DNA from: an uncultured SAR86 cluster bacterium
GTDB taxonomy: Bacteria; Pseudomonadota; Gammaproteobacteria; Magnimaribacterales; Magnimaribacteraceae
DNA length: 64,000 nucleotides
NCBI GenBank assembly: GCA_938048695.1
Contig: CALIUO010000007.1
Span: 278,943-342,942, forward strand
Reading direction: 5' to 3'
In this document: piece after piece, positions 18,501 to 26,806 of the stretch
How the letters are laid out: every line of letters begins with the position of its first letter
Position numbering within the stretch: the first letter of the stretch is position 1
The notes under the pieces: generated by a model
What the model saw: the letters and a program-made list of their open reading frames with translations, nothing else
Database searches by the model: none
Told to the model about the DNA's origin: nothing
Position numbers and translations under genes: made by a program

Positions 18501-18989
18501 TTAATTATAGATAGCTAGCGGATAAGTATAGGGGTTAATCCAGTAAGTTAAGATTAACATAAGACAAATACACAAGATAATGCTTATTTTATTTATCAAA
18601 TCTTGAAAGTTATTTGGAAAAATAGCGACCATGGAGTTGATTAATGTTAGATGCCGTGCCATGTAAACTACAGATAATAAAAATGCAATTCCCCAAGCTG
18701 GATTTGCGTAAATAGATACGAACGCCCCCAATATTGCTACAGAAGGAGGGATACAAGAGATAAGAGTTAATTTCTTTTTATATTTTGAATTCTCTATATT
18801 TCTAACAGACCAAATGTTACCGCTAAGAAAAAATAAAATGATAGAAAAATATATCTGTCCTAAATGAGCTACAAAATAAGCCGTATTATCGGAAGTAAAC
18901 CATAGAGATGCTGCGAGACCGATGAGAGGTGAAATTGAAATAAAAGCAATTCCCTTGAATGATCTAAATAAAACATCTTCATCTTGCAT
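18501..18989 (-). CDS. Small integral membrane protein, possibly DUF3429-like
   Basis: Protein of 162 residues with about five hydrophobic helices and only short loops. No function is recognised. The segment YFSIILFFLSGNIW and the later PPSVAILGA resemble, by eye, the pattern of DUF3429 membrane proteins; this is a weak match. It lies directly upstream of the NSS transporter with a 1-base gap, so the two are probably cotranscribed; a shared task is inference. TATAAA lies about 12 bases before the ATG and no clear ribosome site is visible, so the message may be leaderless or nearly so. Confidence 0.75.
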   Translation of the reverse strand: MQDEDVLFRSFKGIAFISISPLIGLAASLWFTSDNTAYFVAHLGQIYFSIILFFLSGNIWSVRNIENSKYKKKLTLISCIPPSVAILGAFVSIYANPAWGIAFLLSVVYMARHLTLINSMVAIFPNNFQDLINKISIILCICLMLILTYWINPYTYPLAIYN

Positions 18990-19027
18990 GTCTGATACAA
19001 TTTTATATGAAAGTTAAGGTCGAAGCT

Positions 19028-19501
19028 GTGGCAAAAAAAAATAAAAAAAGTGACAACACTATTTCTGAAAATAGAAAAGCTAGATTCGACTATGAAATTT
19101 CAAAAAAATTCGAAGCTGGACTATCACTTTTGGGCTGGGAAACAAAGAGTATAAGAGAAAACAATGCTCAAATCGCTGAAGCTTATACCCTGCTAAAAGA
19201 CAGTGAAGCCTATTTGATAGGAAGCTATATTGATCCTTTAAAAAATAGTAATCAAGAGATGGATCCAACGAGATCAAGGAAATTACTGCTAAATCGAAAA
19301 GAATTAAATGAAATTATTAAATCCACTTCTCAGAAAGGTAATACTTGCATACCTACTAAACTTTACTGGAAAAATGGTCTCATTAAATGTGAAATTGCTC
19401 TTGCAATAGGTAAAAAATCGCAAGATAAAAGAAACTCAATCAAATCAAGAGATTGGGAGCGCCAAAAAGCTCAAGAACTTAGAGAAAGAAACAAAAATTA
19501 G
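19028..19501 (+). CDS. smpB: tmRNA-binding protein SmpB
   Basis: Partner of tmRNA in rescue of stalled ribosomes. The OB-fold core is clear: RKARFDYEISKKFEAGLSLLGWETKSIR, DPTRSRKLLLNRKE, then LYWKNGLIKCEIALAIGKK and the basic C-terminal tail RDWERQKAQELR that folds in the decoding centre. I chose the GTG at 19028 (157 residues; starts MAKKNKKS after initiation) because AAGG lies eight bases upstream. An in-frame ATG at 19007 adds seven residues but has no ribosome site and lies very close to the -10 like TACAAT at 18996-19001. The tmRNA gene follows 40 bases downstream. Confidence 0.95.
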   Translation: MAKKNKKSDNTISENRKARFDYEISKKFEAGLSLLGWETKSIRENNAQIAEAYTLLKDSEAYLIGSYIDPLKNSNQEMDPTRSRKLLLNRKELNEIIKSTSQKGNTCIPTKLYWKNGLIKCEIALAIGKKSQDKRNSIKSRDWERQKAQELRERNKN

Positions 19502-19521
19502 TTAAGTTTCAAAAGGAAAGG

Positions 19522-19527
19522 TATAAT
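19522..19527 (+). promoter_or_regulatory. -10 element of ssrA promoter
   Basis: A perfect TATAAT lies 20 bases before the mature 5' end of tmRNA, in the gap after smpB. The -35 is weak (TTAGTT at 19498-19503 with an 18-base spacer). Transcript would start near 19534 and need RNase P trimming. Confidence 0.55.
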
Positions 19528-19541
19528 CCCTCGGCTTTTTT

Positions 19542-19896
19542 GGGGGCGAACTGGCTTCGACAGTAGCTATAAAACCTCAAGTGCATGTCGAGAAGGTAAT
19601 AATTCTCGTTAAAAAATTATTGCAAACTTGTTAGTTGGCGAAAACGCAGACTACGCTCTAGCCGCTTAATTGGCTAGCTGTCTTTGGTAACGTGCTCGTG
19701 CGCCTCCAAAGACAGACGATTTCACGAGATGCTGAAGTTGCTCTTCTCATTGGTAATTTCTTAAGAATAAATTGAGATCGTCTTTTAATCCCTGTTTATC
19801 GGGTGTCAAAAGATTAAATTAATAGATAAAACTAAACATGTAGATCTTGTGGCAGAGTACTAGTGGACGCGGGTTCAATTCCCGCCGCCTCCACCA
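19542..19896 (+). ncRNA. ssrA: Transfer-messenger RNA (tmRNA), tag ANLLVGENADYALAA
   Basis: One-piece tmRNA of 355 bases. The acceptor stem GGGGGCG (19542-19548) pairs with CGCCTCC before a genome-encoded ACCA, and the T arm reads GCGGG-TTCAATT-CCCGC. GGCTTCGACA near the 5' end is the typical tmRNA D-loop region. The tag frame runs from GCA at 19622 to TAA at 19667-19669 and encodes ANLLVGENADYALAA, ending in the protease signal ALAA; the stop lies in a hairpin (CTAGCC/GGCTAG). A perfect 10-base stem CTGTCTTTGG/CCAAAGACAG follows, part of the pseudoknot region. It lies right after smpB. Confidence 0.97.
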
Positions 19897-19915
19897 AAAG
19901 TGCTATCATATTTTT

Positions 19916-20416
19916 ATGGTAGAACAACAAATTCTCATAACTATAGCTACACTTGCTGTGACCCTAGCTGGTTTTTCTGGTGTAGTTGGAATTTTTTCTA
20001 AAGAACTGTCACCTATTAAAAGTTACAAGCTAGAAACTTTACTATTTCAAAGTGGTGTTGCGTTATTTGCTTCTCTGACCGCTTTAATTGCCTCTCAAAT
20101 GGGAGGAGGTTTGAAGAGCGAACAAGAGTTTAGATTGTTTTGGGCAATCTCTAGTTGGGTTTATGTAAGTATTACAGTTATAGCATTAATTTTTGCAACT
20201 ATCGACATAATAAAAACTGAAAGTTATAAAAATATCAATTACGATATTTTGTTTTATTTGTCTTTCTTCGTTGTGATAGCTCTGCTAATTTTTAATGCTC
20301 TGTATATTCAAGATGCCTATTTATTCCATATCGCATTGGAGATAAATCTAGCTTTTGCTTTCGTATCTTTTTACACACTAGTAATGCCAACGAAAGAAAA
20401 GCTGCCAAAAGAATAA
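19916..20416 (+). CDS. Unknown integral membrane protein downstream of tmRNA
   Basis: Protein of 166 residues with four to five predicted membrane helices (about 5-25, 40-62, 76-95, 105-128, 133-153). I do not recognise the family. The N-terminal helix TLAVTLAGFSGVVGIF and the cluster SQMGGG are the most distinctive parts. A longer frame starting at 19847 lies inside the tmRNA gene, so the ATG at 19916, 20 bases after the tmRNA 3' end, is the right start. The SDR gene follows 14 bases later, so both may share a transcript. No function can be assigned. Confidence 0.8.
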   Translation: MVEQQILITIATLAVTLAGFSGVVGIFSKELSPIKSYKLETLLFQSGVALFASLTALIASQMGGGLKSEQEFRLFWAISSWVYVSITVIALIFATIDIIKTESYKNINYDILFYLSFFVVIALLIFNALYIQDAYLFHIALEINLAFAFVSFYTLVMPTKEKLPKE

Positions 20417-20430
20417 CAAGGAGAAAAAAT

Positions 20431-21513
20431 ATGTCGGGAATAACGAAACAAGATGGGCCAGTAGCAGTTACAGGTGCTAGTGGATATATAGGATCAAGGA
20501 TAGTAGAAGATTTATTAATTGAGGGATATGAGGTCAATGCATGTGTAAGAGACGCAAGTAATAATAAAAAAATAGATCATCTAATTGAATTAGGAAAAAA
20601 CGCTTCTGAGTCAGGTGTAAATTTATTTGAAGGTGATCTTTTTGAAAAAGGAAGTTATGACGATGCATTTTCAGGTTGTGCCGCTGTAATCCACGCAGGT
20701 GCAACAGTAGGATTCAATAGAGAAACCCCTCAAGAAGTTTATGACGGATGCTTCACAGAAAACGAACACGTAATAGAATCTGTAAGGAAATCCGGCAGTA
20801 TTAAACGCTTTGTATTTACAAGTTCCTTTGCTGCGGTAGCTCATCCAAGGCCGGAAGGCTATGTGTTTGATGAAAAGGATTGGTGTGGAGATAACGTAGA
20901 GGCGTATAAAGGTGCGTGGACTGAAGAAAACATATCTCAAAATAGAGATATTGCCTATGCAATGGCAAAAGCAAATACTGAGAAGATGATTTATAAAATG
21001 GCCGAATCCGAACAAAGTTTTGAGGCCATATCAATTAATCCCCTGCATGTAATCGGACCCTTAATGACCGAAAACCATAATCAGTTCTTTAGTTGGCAAT
21101 TCTTTATTTGGCAACTATTACAAGGAAATAATTTTGGGTCTTTAGATGGAAAACAAATTAGGAGCGATAGAATGTTATGGAACATGGTCGATGTGCGGGA
21201 TGTAGCTAAGGCGCATAGAATGGCAACTGAAAGCAACAATGCAAAGAATGGTTCAAGATATATCCTTTCGGCAACCGATCGATCAGGAGAAATGTTTACG
21301 TGGGAATTACAAAAAAAATTAAGAGAATTATTTCCAGATATCAAAGATGTTGGTGGAGAAAGGATGGAAAATAATAAGCCTATAAAAGATACATACGATT
21401 CTCCCCGCTCATATTGTAAGAAAGCTATTCGAGAACTCGAGCTATCAACTTACTCTATAGAAGAAACTCTAATAGAGACCGGAGAGTCCTACAAAAGGCT
21501 GGGTCTTTTATAA
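20431..21513 (+). CDS. Extended short-chain dehydrogenase/reductase, dihydroflavonol reductase-like
   Basis: NAD(P)-dependent oxidoreductase of 360 residues. The N-terminal Rossmann motif is VTGASGYIGS, the central Ser is in FTSSFAAV, and the catalytic pair is YAMAK (Tyr-x-x-x-Lys). These mark the extended SDR group that includes dihydroflavonol-4-reductases, cinnamoyl-CoA reductases and bacterial aldehyde reductases. The true substrate is unknown; the name is by similarity only. A strong AAGGAG ribosome site precedes the ATG. The gene is convergent with the MarC gene, 19 bases apart. Confidence 0.9.
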   Translation: MSGITKQDGPVAVTGASGYIGSRIVEDLLIEGYEVNACVRDASNNKKIDHLIELGKNASESGVNLFEGDLFEKGSYDDAFSGCAAVIHAGATVGFNRETPQEVYDGCFTENEHVIESVRKSGSIKRFVFTSSFAAVAHPRPEGYVFDEKDWCGDNVEAYKGAWTEENISQNRDIAYAMAKANTEKMIYKMAESEQSFEAISINPLHVIGPLMTENHNQFFSWQFFIWQLLQGNNFGSLDGKQIRSDRMLWNMVDVRDVAKAHRMATESNNAKNGSRYILSATDRSGEMFTWELQKKLRELFPDIKDVGGERMENNKPIKDTYDSPRSYCKKAIRELELSTYSIEETLIETGESYKRLGLL

Positions 21514-21532
21514 GGATTTATGTCTAATATTT

Positions 21533-22159
21533 CTAAACATTAAATGTTTGTCTGAGCCCTTCAATCACGAATTCGATGGCCAGCGCACCAAGCAAAAGAC
21601 CAAAAGTTCTTTGCAAGGCGGACAACACAGATATCGGTAATGTTTTGGCCATCTTTCCAGAGATCCACATACTTAACGCGTTAAGTGCCAAAACTATAAT
21701 AATTGGACTAAATCCTATAACTTGATTTTCAATTGATGATCCCGACTTTTCAGATAGGAGCATAACAAGTGTTATGGCACCCGGTCCTGCCATGAGAGGT
21801 ATAGCTAAAGGAAATGTTGCTAGAGATGAAAGCTCTTCATCATCGATAGCCGCCTCGGCTGTTTCTTCTCTTCTCCTCTGTCTTTGCTCAAAGACCATTT
21901 GATAGGCTATAACCATTAAGAACAGGCCTCCCACAATTCTAAATGAATTAATATTAATTCCCATCATTTGAAGTAAGGCACTGCCAAATAACCAAAATAC
22001 CAATAAAATTCCAAAGGCAGTTAATGTACTCCTAAGACATAAAGTAACTAAATCTTTTTTGTTCAGCCCTTGGGTAAAGCTAGCAAAAATTGGCAATATA
22101 GTAATAGGATCAATTGCGACAAAGATTAAAACAAAATTTTCTAGAAAAAGATTAAACAT
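21533..22159 (-). CDS. MarC family integral membrane protein
   Basis: Inner-membrane protein of 208 residues with six helices. The opening FVAIDPITILPIFASFTQG and the later PLAIPLMAGPGAIT are the two repeated signature segments of the MarC family. The molecular function of this family is not settled; an early link to multidrug resistance was withdrawn. A longer open frame to 22306 reads through the neighbouring gene and has no family match. The ATG at 22159 is 2 bases after the upstream gene stop. Last gene of a three-gene minus-strand operon. Confidence 0.92.
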   Translation of the reverse strand: MFNLFLENFVLIFVAIDPITILPIFASFTQGLNKKDLVTLCLRSTLTAFGILLVFWLFGSALLQMMGININSFRIVGGLFLMVIAYQMVFEQRQRRREETAEAAIDDEELSSLATFPLAIPLMAGPGAITLVMLLSEKSGSSIENQVIGFSPIIIVLALNALSMWISGKMAKTLPISVLSALQRTFGLLLGALAIEFVIEGLRQTFNV

Positions 22160-22161
22160 TG

Positions 22162-23034
22162 CTAAGGTTTGCCAGCTCCTGGCACATCTACTTCTACGGT
22201 TTCTATCTTCCCTGATATTTCTCTTAACGCTAAATCTGGATCTACTCCTGAAGCGTTTGAGGTGCAAATGAACAACGTTTTTCCATCCTCTCCTCCAAGC
22301 ATGCAAGCAAATGCATTAGTCGCAACAGGAATTCTTTCAGAGATCATGCCTCCCTCGTGTACTCTAATGACTTCTGCGGTTGATGGAGAGGCGACCCATA
22401 TTGCTCCCTCCTCATCTAAACACATTCCGTCGGGTAATGGCACTAAACCCTCTTCTGCATTTTCCTTCAGATCTGCCCAAATTCTTCGATTAGATAAGCT
22501 ACCATCATCTGCTTTATCGAAAGCAGTTAATCTAGCTGCGTAAGTCTCGCCTACTATTAAAGTTTTATCATCAGAAGTGATCACTGTACCATTTGGAAAG
22601 AGTAAGTCGTCTGCCGCAATAACTGGAACCTCACCTGGCTTCACCAATATTAAATTCGTAGGCTTAATTTCTTCTCCTTCGTAGGTATTGAATCCAAAAT
22701 TTCCTATATAGGCATTGCCAGATTGATCTACAACCATGTCATTACAATGAAAACCAGCAAATTCAGATAGGTCAGCCTCCACTTCTAAAATATCATCTTT
22801 AAAGCTCAGCAACTTCCTATCTTTCATTGAGACAATTAACATTGTCTCATCTGGTCTCCATCCTAATCCTGAAGGTTGATTTGGAACTTCCACTATTACT
22901 TCATAATTTCCATCAAGATCTAATGTGTAAACTTTATGGCTATAAAAATCAGAAAAATAAAATTTGTTTTTATACCATCGCGGACCTTCTCCAAAAGTCA
23001 GACCATCCATTATGGTTTTAAGTTTTCTTGCCAT
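22162..23034 (-). CDS. SMP-30/gluconolactonase/LRE-like protein
   Basis: Six-bladed beta-propeller of the SMP-30 family, 290 residues. The metal ligand Glu is expected in TFGEGPRW (about residue 16), with further conserved parts NQPSGLGWRPDE, CNDMVVDQSGNAYIGNFGF and PDGMCLDEEGAIWVA, which carry the expected Asn and Asp ligands. Family members hydrolyse lactones or related esters; the substrate here is unknown. No signal peptide, so cytoplasmic. GGGG lies upstream of the ATG. It sits between the glycosyltransferase (14 bases) and MarC (2 bases). Confidence 0.9.
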   Translation of the reverse strand: MARKLKTIMDGLTFGEGPRWYKNKFYFSDFYSHKVYTLDLDGNYEVIVEVPNQPSGLGWRPDETMLIVSMKDRKLLSFKDDILEVEADLSEFAGFHCNDMVVDQSGNAYIGNFGFNTYEGEEIKPTNLILVKPGEVPVIAADDLLFPNGTVITSDDKTLIVGETYAARLTAFDKADDGSLSNRRIWADLKENAEEGLVPLPDGMCLDEEGAIWVASPSTAEVIRVHEGGMISERIPVATNAFACMLGGEDGKTLFICTSNASGVDPDLALREISGKIETVEVDVPGAGKP

Positions 23035-23048
23035 AAATTCCCCTTTTT

Positions 23049-24047
23049 TTATTGTATAGGCATTTTTTCTATAAGACTCATTACATCTGCTACTTCAATG
23101 TTCTTAAGATCTTGTTTCGCAATAATTTGAGACTTATCTGACCAAGGCTTCCAATTAACTGGATTACTTGGCCCAAATAAAGTTATCGACTCTTTACTTA
23201 CTGAAGCAGCAATATGTGATGCAACAGAATCTAGACCAATAAAAAATTTAGCCTCTTTAATTAGAGCAGCAAGGCCCAGAAGGCTTGTTTTGCCAGCAAG
23301 ATTTAATACCTTTTGGTCAACAATATCAGCATTCTCTAATATTTCTTCTACATAACTTATTTCTTTTTGATCAGGTCCAGAGGTAATAACAACAGAAAGA
23401 TTTTTTTTTGATAATAGGCTAATTAGTTCTCCAAACTTTTTTTTATCCCATAATTTTTTTTCTCTTCTTGAAGTGGGATGAATTAAACAATATGCATTGC
23501 TTTGATTTAAAAATGGAAAACTATCAGATAGAGCTTTATATTCTATTTCTAAGTGAGCTGCGTCTAGAGCTAGATTTTCATTAAAGATTTGTAATCCTAA
23601 ACTTTCCAAAGCTAAGAGGTTTCTTTGAACAATATGATTCTCTAAAGCTTCAGGAAAAATTTTGGAAAATGATTTAGTCCATAGTTTTTTTCTTCTTTTT
23701 TTATCATCTACCGCTGCTTTCATCGCTTTACCTATCGCCCAACTAATAGGAACTACTCTCCATTGTGTAGTTAAAAAGAAAGCGTAGTCGTATCTTTTTG
23801 ATCTAACTTTTGTCCACAAGTTGATCTCTTTTTTTATTCTAGAAAAGATATTATCTTCCGAGGCATTATCTATTTCTAGAATTTCATCTATATCTTTTTC
23901 TTTCTCTAAAATAGAGCCTGTTCCTTTATATAAAAGAAGATCTATTTCTCCATCCGGATCATTTAGTTTTATGTTATCGATCATGGGTTTTGTAAGCAGA
24001 ACATCACCATGAAATCGCAGTATTACAATTAAATACTTGTTAGACAT
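23049..24047 (-). CDS. Glycosyltransferase family 9 (heptosyltransferase-like)
   Basis: GT-B fold enzyme of 332 residues. The N-terminus YLIVILRFHGDVLLTKPM matches the start of WaaQ/WaaF type heptosyltransferases. The C-terminal half has HPTSRREKKLW and the donor-site region FIGLDSVASHIAAS followed by TLFGPSNPVNW, both typical of GT9. It probably adds a sugar to the lipopolysaccharide core at the inner face of the membrane. A frame start at TTG 24053 is possible; ATG 24047 is preferred. No strong ribosome site. It is divergent from rpsT and first in an operon with the SMP-30 and MarC genes. Confidence 0.88.
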   Translation of the reverse strand: MSNKYLIVILRFHGDVLLTKPMIDNIKLNDPDGEIDLLLYKGTGSILEKEKDIDEILEIDNASEDNIFSRIKKEINLWTKVRSKRYDYAFFLTTQWRVVPISWAIGKAMKAAVDDKKRRKKLWTKSFSKIFPEALENHIVQRNLLALESLGLQIFNENLALDAAHLEIEYKALSDSFPFLNQSNAYCLIHPTSRREKKLWDKKKFGELISLLSKKNLSVVITSGPDQKEISYVEEILENADIVDQKVLNLAGKTSLLGLAALIKEAKFFIGLDSVASHIAASVSKESITLFGPSNPVNWKPWSDKSQIIAKQDLKNIEVADVMSLIEKMPIQ

Positions 24048-24062
24048 ATTCAATATTGTTAC

Positions 24063-24091
24063 TTGACACTTTGCTCTTCAGAATGCATTAT
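24063..24091 (+). promoter_or_regulatory. Sigma-70 promoter for rpsT
   Basis: TTGACA (24063-24068), a 17-base spacer and CATTAT (24086-24091) lie 28 bases before rpsT. The complementary strand carries CATAAT at 24087-24092 with a weak TTGTAT 16 bases away (24109-24114), which could serve the divergent glycosyltransferase gene. Confidence 0.7.
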
Positions 24092-24119
24092 GCGCGCCTC
24101 TCAGTGATATACAAGATTT

Positions 24120-24380
24120 ATGGCAAATATTAAATCAGCAATAAAAAGAGCAAGACAAAATGTTAAAAGAAATGCTCTAAAAAGCTCTCAAAGAGCTTCA
24201 ACCAGAACAGCGGTAAAGTCTGTTCTAAGTGCTATCGAGGCAAATGATAAAGATACAGCCAAAGAAGCCTTAGCAGAAGCAGAAAAAACTCTTGATTCTA
24301 TGGCAGGTAAAAAAGTTATTACTAAAAATAAAGCATCCAGAACCAAATCTAGGCTGTCAAAAAAAGTTAAAGCGCTCTAA
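24120..24380 (+). CDS. rpsT: 30S ribosomal protein S20
   Basis: Early-assembling 16S rRNA binding protein, 86 residues, a three-helix bundle. MANIKSAIKRARQN at the start is diagnostic. No Shine-Dalgarno sequence is seen before the ATG, which recalls the poor initiation signal of E. coli rpsT that supports autogenous control. The stop codon interlocks with the stop of proB on the other strand (24377-24380), so no terminator separates them. Confidence 0.97.
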   Translation: MANIKSAIKRARQNVKRNALKSSQRASTRTAVKSVLSAIEANDKDTAKEALAEAEKTLDSMAGKKVITKNKASRTKSRLSKKVKAL

Positions 24381-25489
24381 CTCAATACCAAATTATTGCG
24401 GTGTATTACCTCCTCTTGAGCGAGGTAACCCAATACAGTTGAAATTTCTTCAGAGCTCAAGCCTTTAATAGCTGCGATTTCTGCACTACTAAAATTTGAG
24501 AGTCCTGTTGCAATTTCCCTACCATCTTTATCAATACAATTAACTAAGTGCCCTTTATTGAAGTCTCCAGTTACTTCGGTTATTCCTACTGATAAAAGAC
24601 TTTTGCCTTTGGTCAGTAGTGCTTCACTAGCACCATCATCTATTACGATTGTTCCTAAAACAGAGCCAAACGAGGAAATCCAAAGTTTTCTTGATGAAAG
24701 AGTAGATTTTTCAGTAAGTAATTGAGTACCAGCTTCTTCCCCTTCATATATCTTTAGTAAAGTATCTGCCTTCAATCCACTTGCAACCCAAGTTATAGCA
24801 CCCGAATTTAATGATGTTCTGGCTGCTTCTATTTTTGTTTTCATACCTCCTCTTCCCAATAGACCGGAGGAACTGTTTAAAATCTGAGATAAATCAATAT
24901 TTTCATCATCTAAATTTATTCTATCTAATAATTTAGCCTGTTTATTTTTAGTTGGATCATCATCAAAGATTCCGTCTTGATCAGTTAACATCACAAATCT
25001 ATCGGCACGAATTAAACCAGCTAAGGCTGCACCCAATCTATCATTGTCTCCAAAGGAGATCTCTTCAGTAGCAACGCAATCATTCTCATTAACAATCGGA
25101 ATGATTCCCAAATCTAACAATGCCTCAATCGCATTTTTAGCATTAAGATACCTGGTTCTATTGGCTATATCATCGTGAGTAATTAATACTTGGCCAGTGG
25201 TATAACCAAGACTTTCAAATGTTTTTTGATAAATTTCAGAAATCCCTCTCTGCCCTACAGCTGCACAAGCCTGCAAGATAGCTAGATGATCAGGCCTTTT
25301 ATCAAATCCCAAATCATTCATGCCTTTTGCAACGGCACCCGAAGAGATAATAATCACTTCTTGATCATTTTTCTTTAAGAAATCTATTTGAGATGCCAAT
25401 TGAGATATAAAATCAATGTTTATACCTTCCTGATTTCCAGAAACCAAGCTACTACCAGCCTTTATGACCCATTTATCACCTTTATTCAT
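24377..25489 (-). CDS. proB: Glutamate 5-kinase ProB
   Basis: First step of proline synthesis: phosphorylates glutamate with ATP. The amino-acid kinase domain covers about residues 1-255 (WVIKAGSSLVS, IIISSGAVAKGM, IVNENDCVA, GRGGMKTKI), followed by a C-terminal PUA domain. With the ATG at 25489 it has 370 residues (E. coli 367). GGAG lies seven bases upstream, inside the end of obgE; an upstream frame start at 25513 is less likely. It overlaps obgE by 8 bases and is translationally coupled. obgE-proB is the usual gammaproteobacterial order. Confidence 0.97.
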   Translation of the reverse strand: MNKGDKWVIKAGSSLVSGNQEGINIDFISQLASQIDFLKKNDQEVIIISSGAVAKGMNDLGFDKRPDHLAILQACAAVGQRGISEIYQKTFESLGYTTGQVLITHDDIANRTRYLNAKNAIEALLDLGIIPIVNENDCVATEEISFGDNDRLGAALAGLIRADRFVMLTDQDGIFDDDPTKNKQAKLLDRINLDDENIDLSQILNSSSGLLGRGGMKTKIEAARTSLNSGAITWVASGLKADTLLKIYEGEEAGTQLLTEKSTLSSRKLWISSFGSVLGTIVIDDGASEALLTKGKSLLSVGITEVTGDFNKGHLVNCIDKDGREIATGLSNFSSAEIAAIKGLSSEEISTVLGYLAQEEVIHRNNLVLS

Positions 25490-26495
25490 CTGGTGTCTCC
25501 ATGAATTCTCCAATATCTCGCATTAATTGTTGAGTGCCTTCTTTTTTTGCAGCTGAAATGCAGTATATATGCAAATTATCTTGAAATTCTGTTTCTAACT
25601 CTGCTTTTAACCTTTCTACTTCACTTTTATCTAGGAGATCAACTTTATTTAAGGCCAACCATCTAACTTTTTTAATAAGCTCAGGATCATAGTTTGTTAT
25701 CTCTTTTGAGAGCTCTCTAATTTCAGCAATAATTTCCAAAGGAGTTTTATCATATACATCTACGATTTGAACTATCACTTTAGTTCTAGATAAGTGTTTC
25801 AAAAACTGAATTCCTAAACCAACACCTTCTGAAGCGCCTGCGATAAGTCCAGGTATATCGGATATCACAAAACTAGAATTCTCTGAATAATCAACAACAC
25901 CTAAACTAGGATGAAGTGTTGTGAATGCATAATCTGCAACTTTAGGTTTAGCGCTAGATACTGCTCTTACAAGTGAAGATTTACCTGCATTAGGTTTTCC
26001 CAATAACCCTATGTCTGCTAACAGTCTCAATTCAAGTCTTAACGAAAGACTATCCCCATCTTTTCCTTCAGTAAATTTCGTGGGTGATCTATTTGTTGAA
26101 CTTTTATACCTTAGATTTCCAAGACCTCCTTTCCCTCCTTTGCATATCAAGAGCTCATCTTGATCATTTACTAGATCGGCAATAGGTTTCTCATTTTCTT
26201 GATCATAAATCAGTGTCCCGCAGGGAACTTCAATGACTAAGTCCTTTCCATCCGATCCAGTTTTATTTTGACTTCCTCCTCGTTTGCCATTCTCAGCTTC
26301 AAATTTTCTTTGAAATCTAAACTTGGATAAAGTGTTGATGTTGTTAACAGATCGAAAGAAGATACTACCTCCATGACCCCCATCACCTCCATCAGGTCCT
26401 CCTTTTGGAATATTTTTTAGGCGTCTGAAACTTGCTAAACCGTTGCCTCCGTCGCCAGCCTTCACGTCAATAGAGACTTCGTCAATGAACTTCAT
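25482..26495 (-). CDS. obgE: Obg family GTPase (ObgE/CgtA)
   Basis: Ribosome-associated GTPase for 50S assembly and stress response. The glycine-rich Obg domain occupies residues 1-158 (GGDGGNGLASFRR, GGPDGGDGGHGGS). The G domain follows with G1 GKPNAGKSSL, G3 DIPGLI and G4 NKVD. At 337 residues it lacks most of the variable C-terminal tail that gives E. coli 390. It follows rpmA and rplU, the conserved arrangement, and overlaps proB. Confidence 0.97.
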   Translation of the reverse strand: MKFIDEVSIDVKAGDGGNGLASFRRLKNIPKGGPDGGDGGHGGSIFFRSVNNINTLSKFRFQRKFEAENGKRGGSQNKTGSDGKDLVIEVPCGTLIYDQENEKPIADLVNDQDELLICKGGKGGLGNLRYKSSTNRSPTKFTEGKDGDSLSLRLELRLLADIGLLGKPNAGKSSLVRAVSSAKPKVADYAFTTLHPSLGVVDYSENSSFVISDIPGLIAGASEGVGLGIQFLKHLSRTKVIVQIVDVYDKTPLEIIAEIRELSKEITNYDPELIKKVRWLALNKVDLLDKSEVERLKAELETEFQDNLHIYCISAAKKEGTQQLMRDIGEFMETPDE

Positions 26496-26535
26496 TGATT
26501 TATTGTATCGGAATTTAGAGAGAGAGTTTTAAGAG

Positions 26536-26793
26536 TTAAACCGGGTCTACGTTTACAAACTGTCTAAGTTTCGGCCCTTTTTTGACAAATGACACTTTGC
26601 CGTCAACTTTTGAAAACAAAGTGTGGTCTTTACCACATCCTACATTTTTTCCTGGATGGAACTTTGTTCCTCTTTGTCTAACTATAATTGAGCCTGCAGT
26701 TATTAATTCACCACCGTAGCTTTTGACTCCAAGCCTTTTGGACTGGGAATCTCTTCCATTTCTGCTGCTTCCGCCTGCTTTTTTATGTGCCAT
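26536..26793 (-). CDS. rpmA: 50S ribosomal protein L27
   Basis: L27 reaches the peptidyl-transferase centre with its N-terminal tail. The start [16 protein letters not shown] and [15 protein letters not shown] are diagnostic. Length 85 equals E. coli. The N-terminus begins directly with AHKK, so there is no cleavable extension as in Firmicutes. 13 bases after rplU. Confidence 0.98.
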   Translation of the reverse strand: MAHKKAGGSSRNGRDSQSKRLGVKSYGGELITAGSIIVRQRGTKFHPGKNVGCGKDHTLFSKVDGKVSFVKKGPKLRQFVNVDPV

Positions 26794-26806
26794 CTTACTT
26801 TCTTGA

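Noticed and set aside
19847..19915. Upstream extension of the membrane protein gene into tmRNA
   Set aside because: The added residues are simply the translated T arm of tmRNA; the ATG at 19916 follows the mature RNA end.
22160..22306. 49-residue Arg-rich extension of MarC
   Set aside because: It overlaps the end of the SMP-30 gene in another frame and lacks any family similarity.
23440..23480. Long T-runs within the glycosyltransferase region as a possible terminator or slippage site
   Set aside because: They encode Lys-rich stretches in frame on the minus strand, and no hairpin precedes them.
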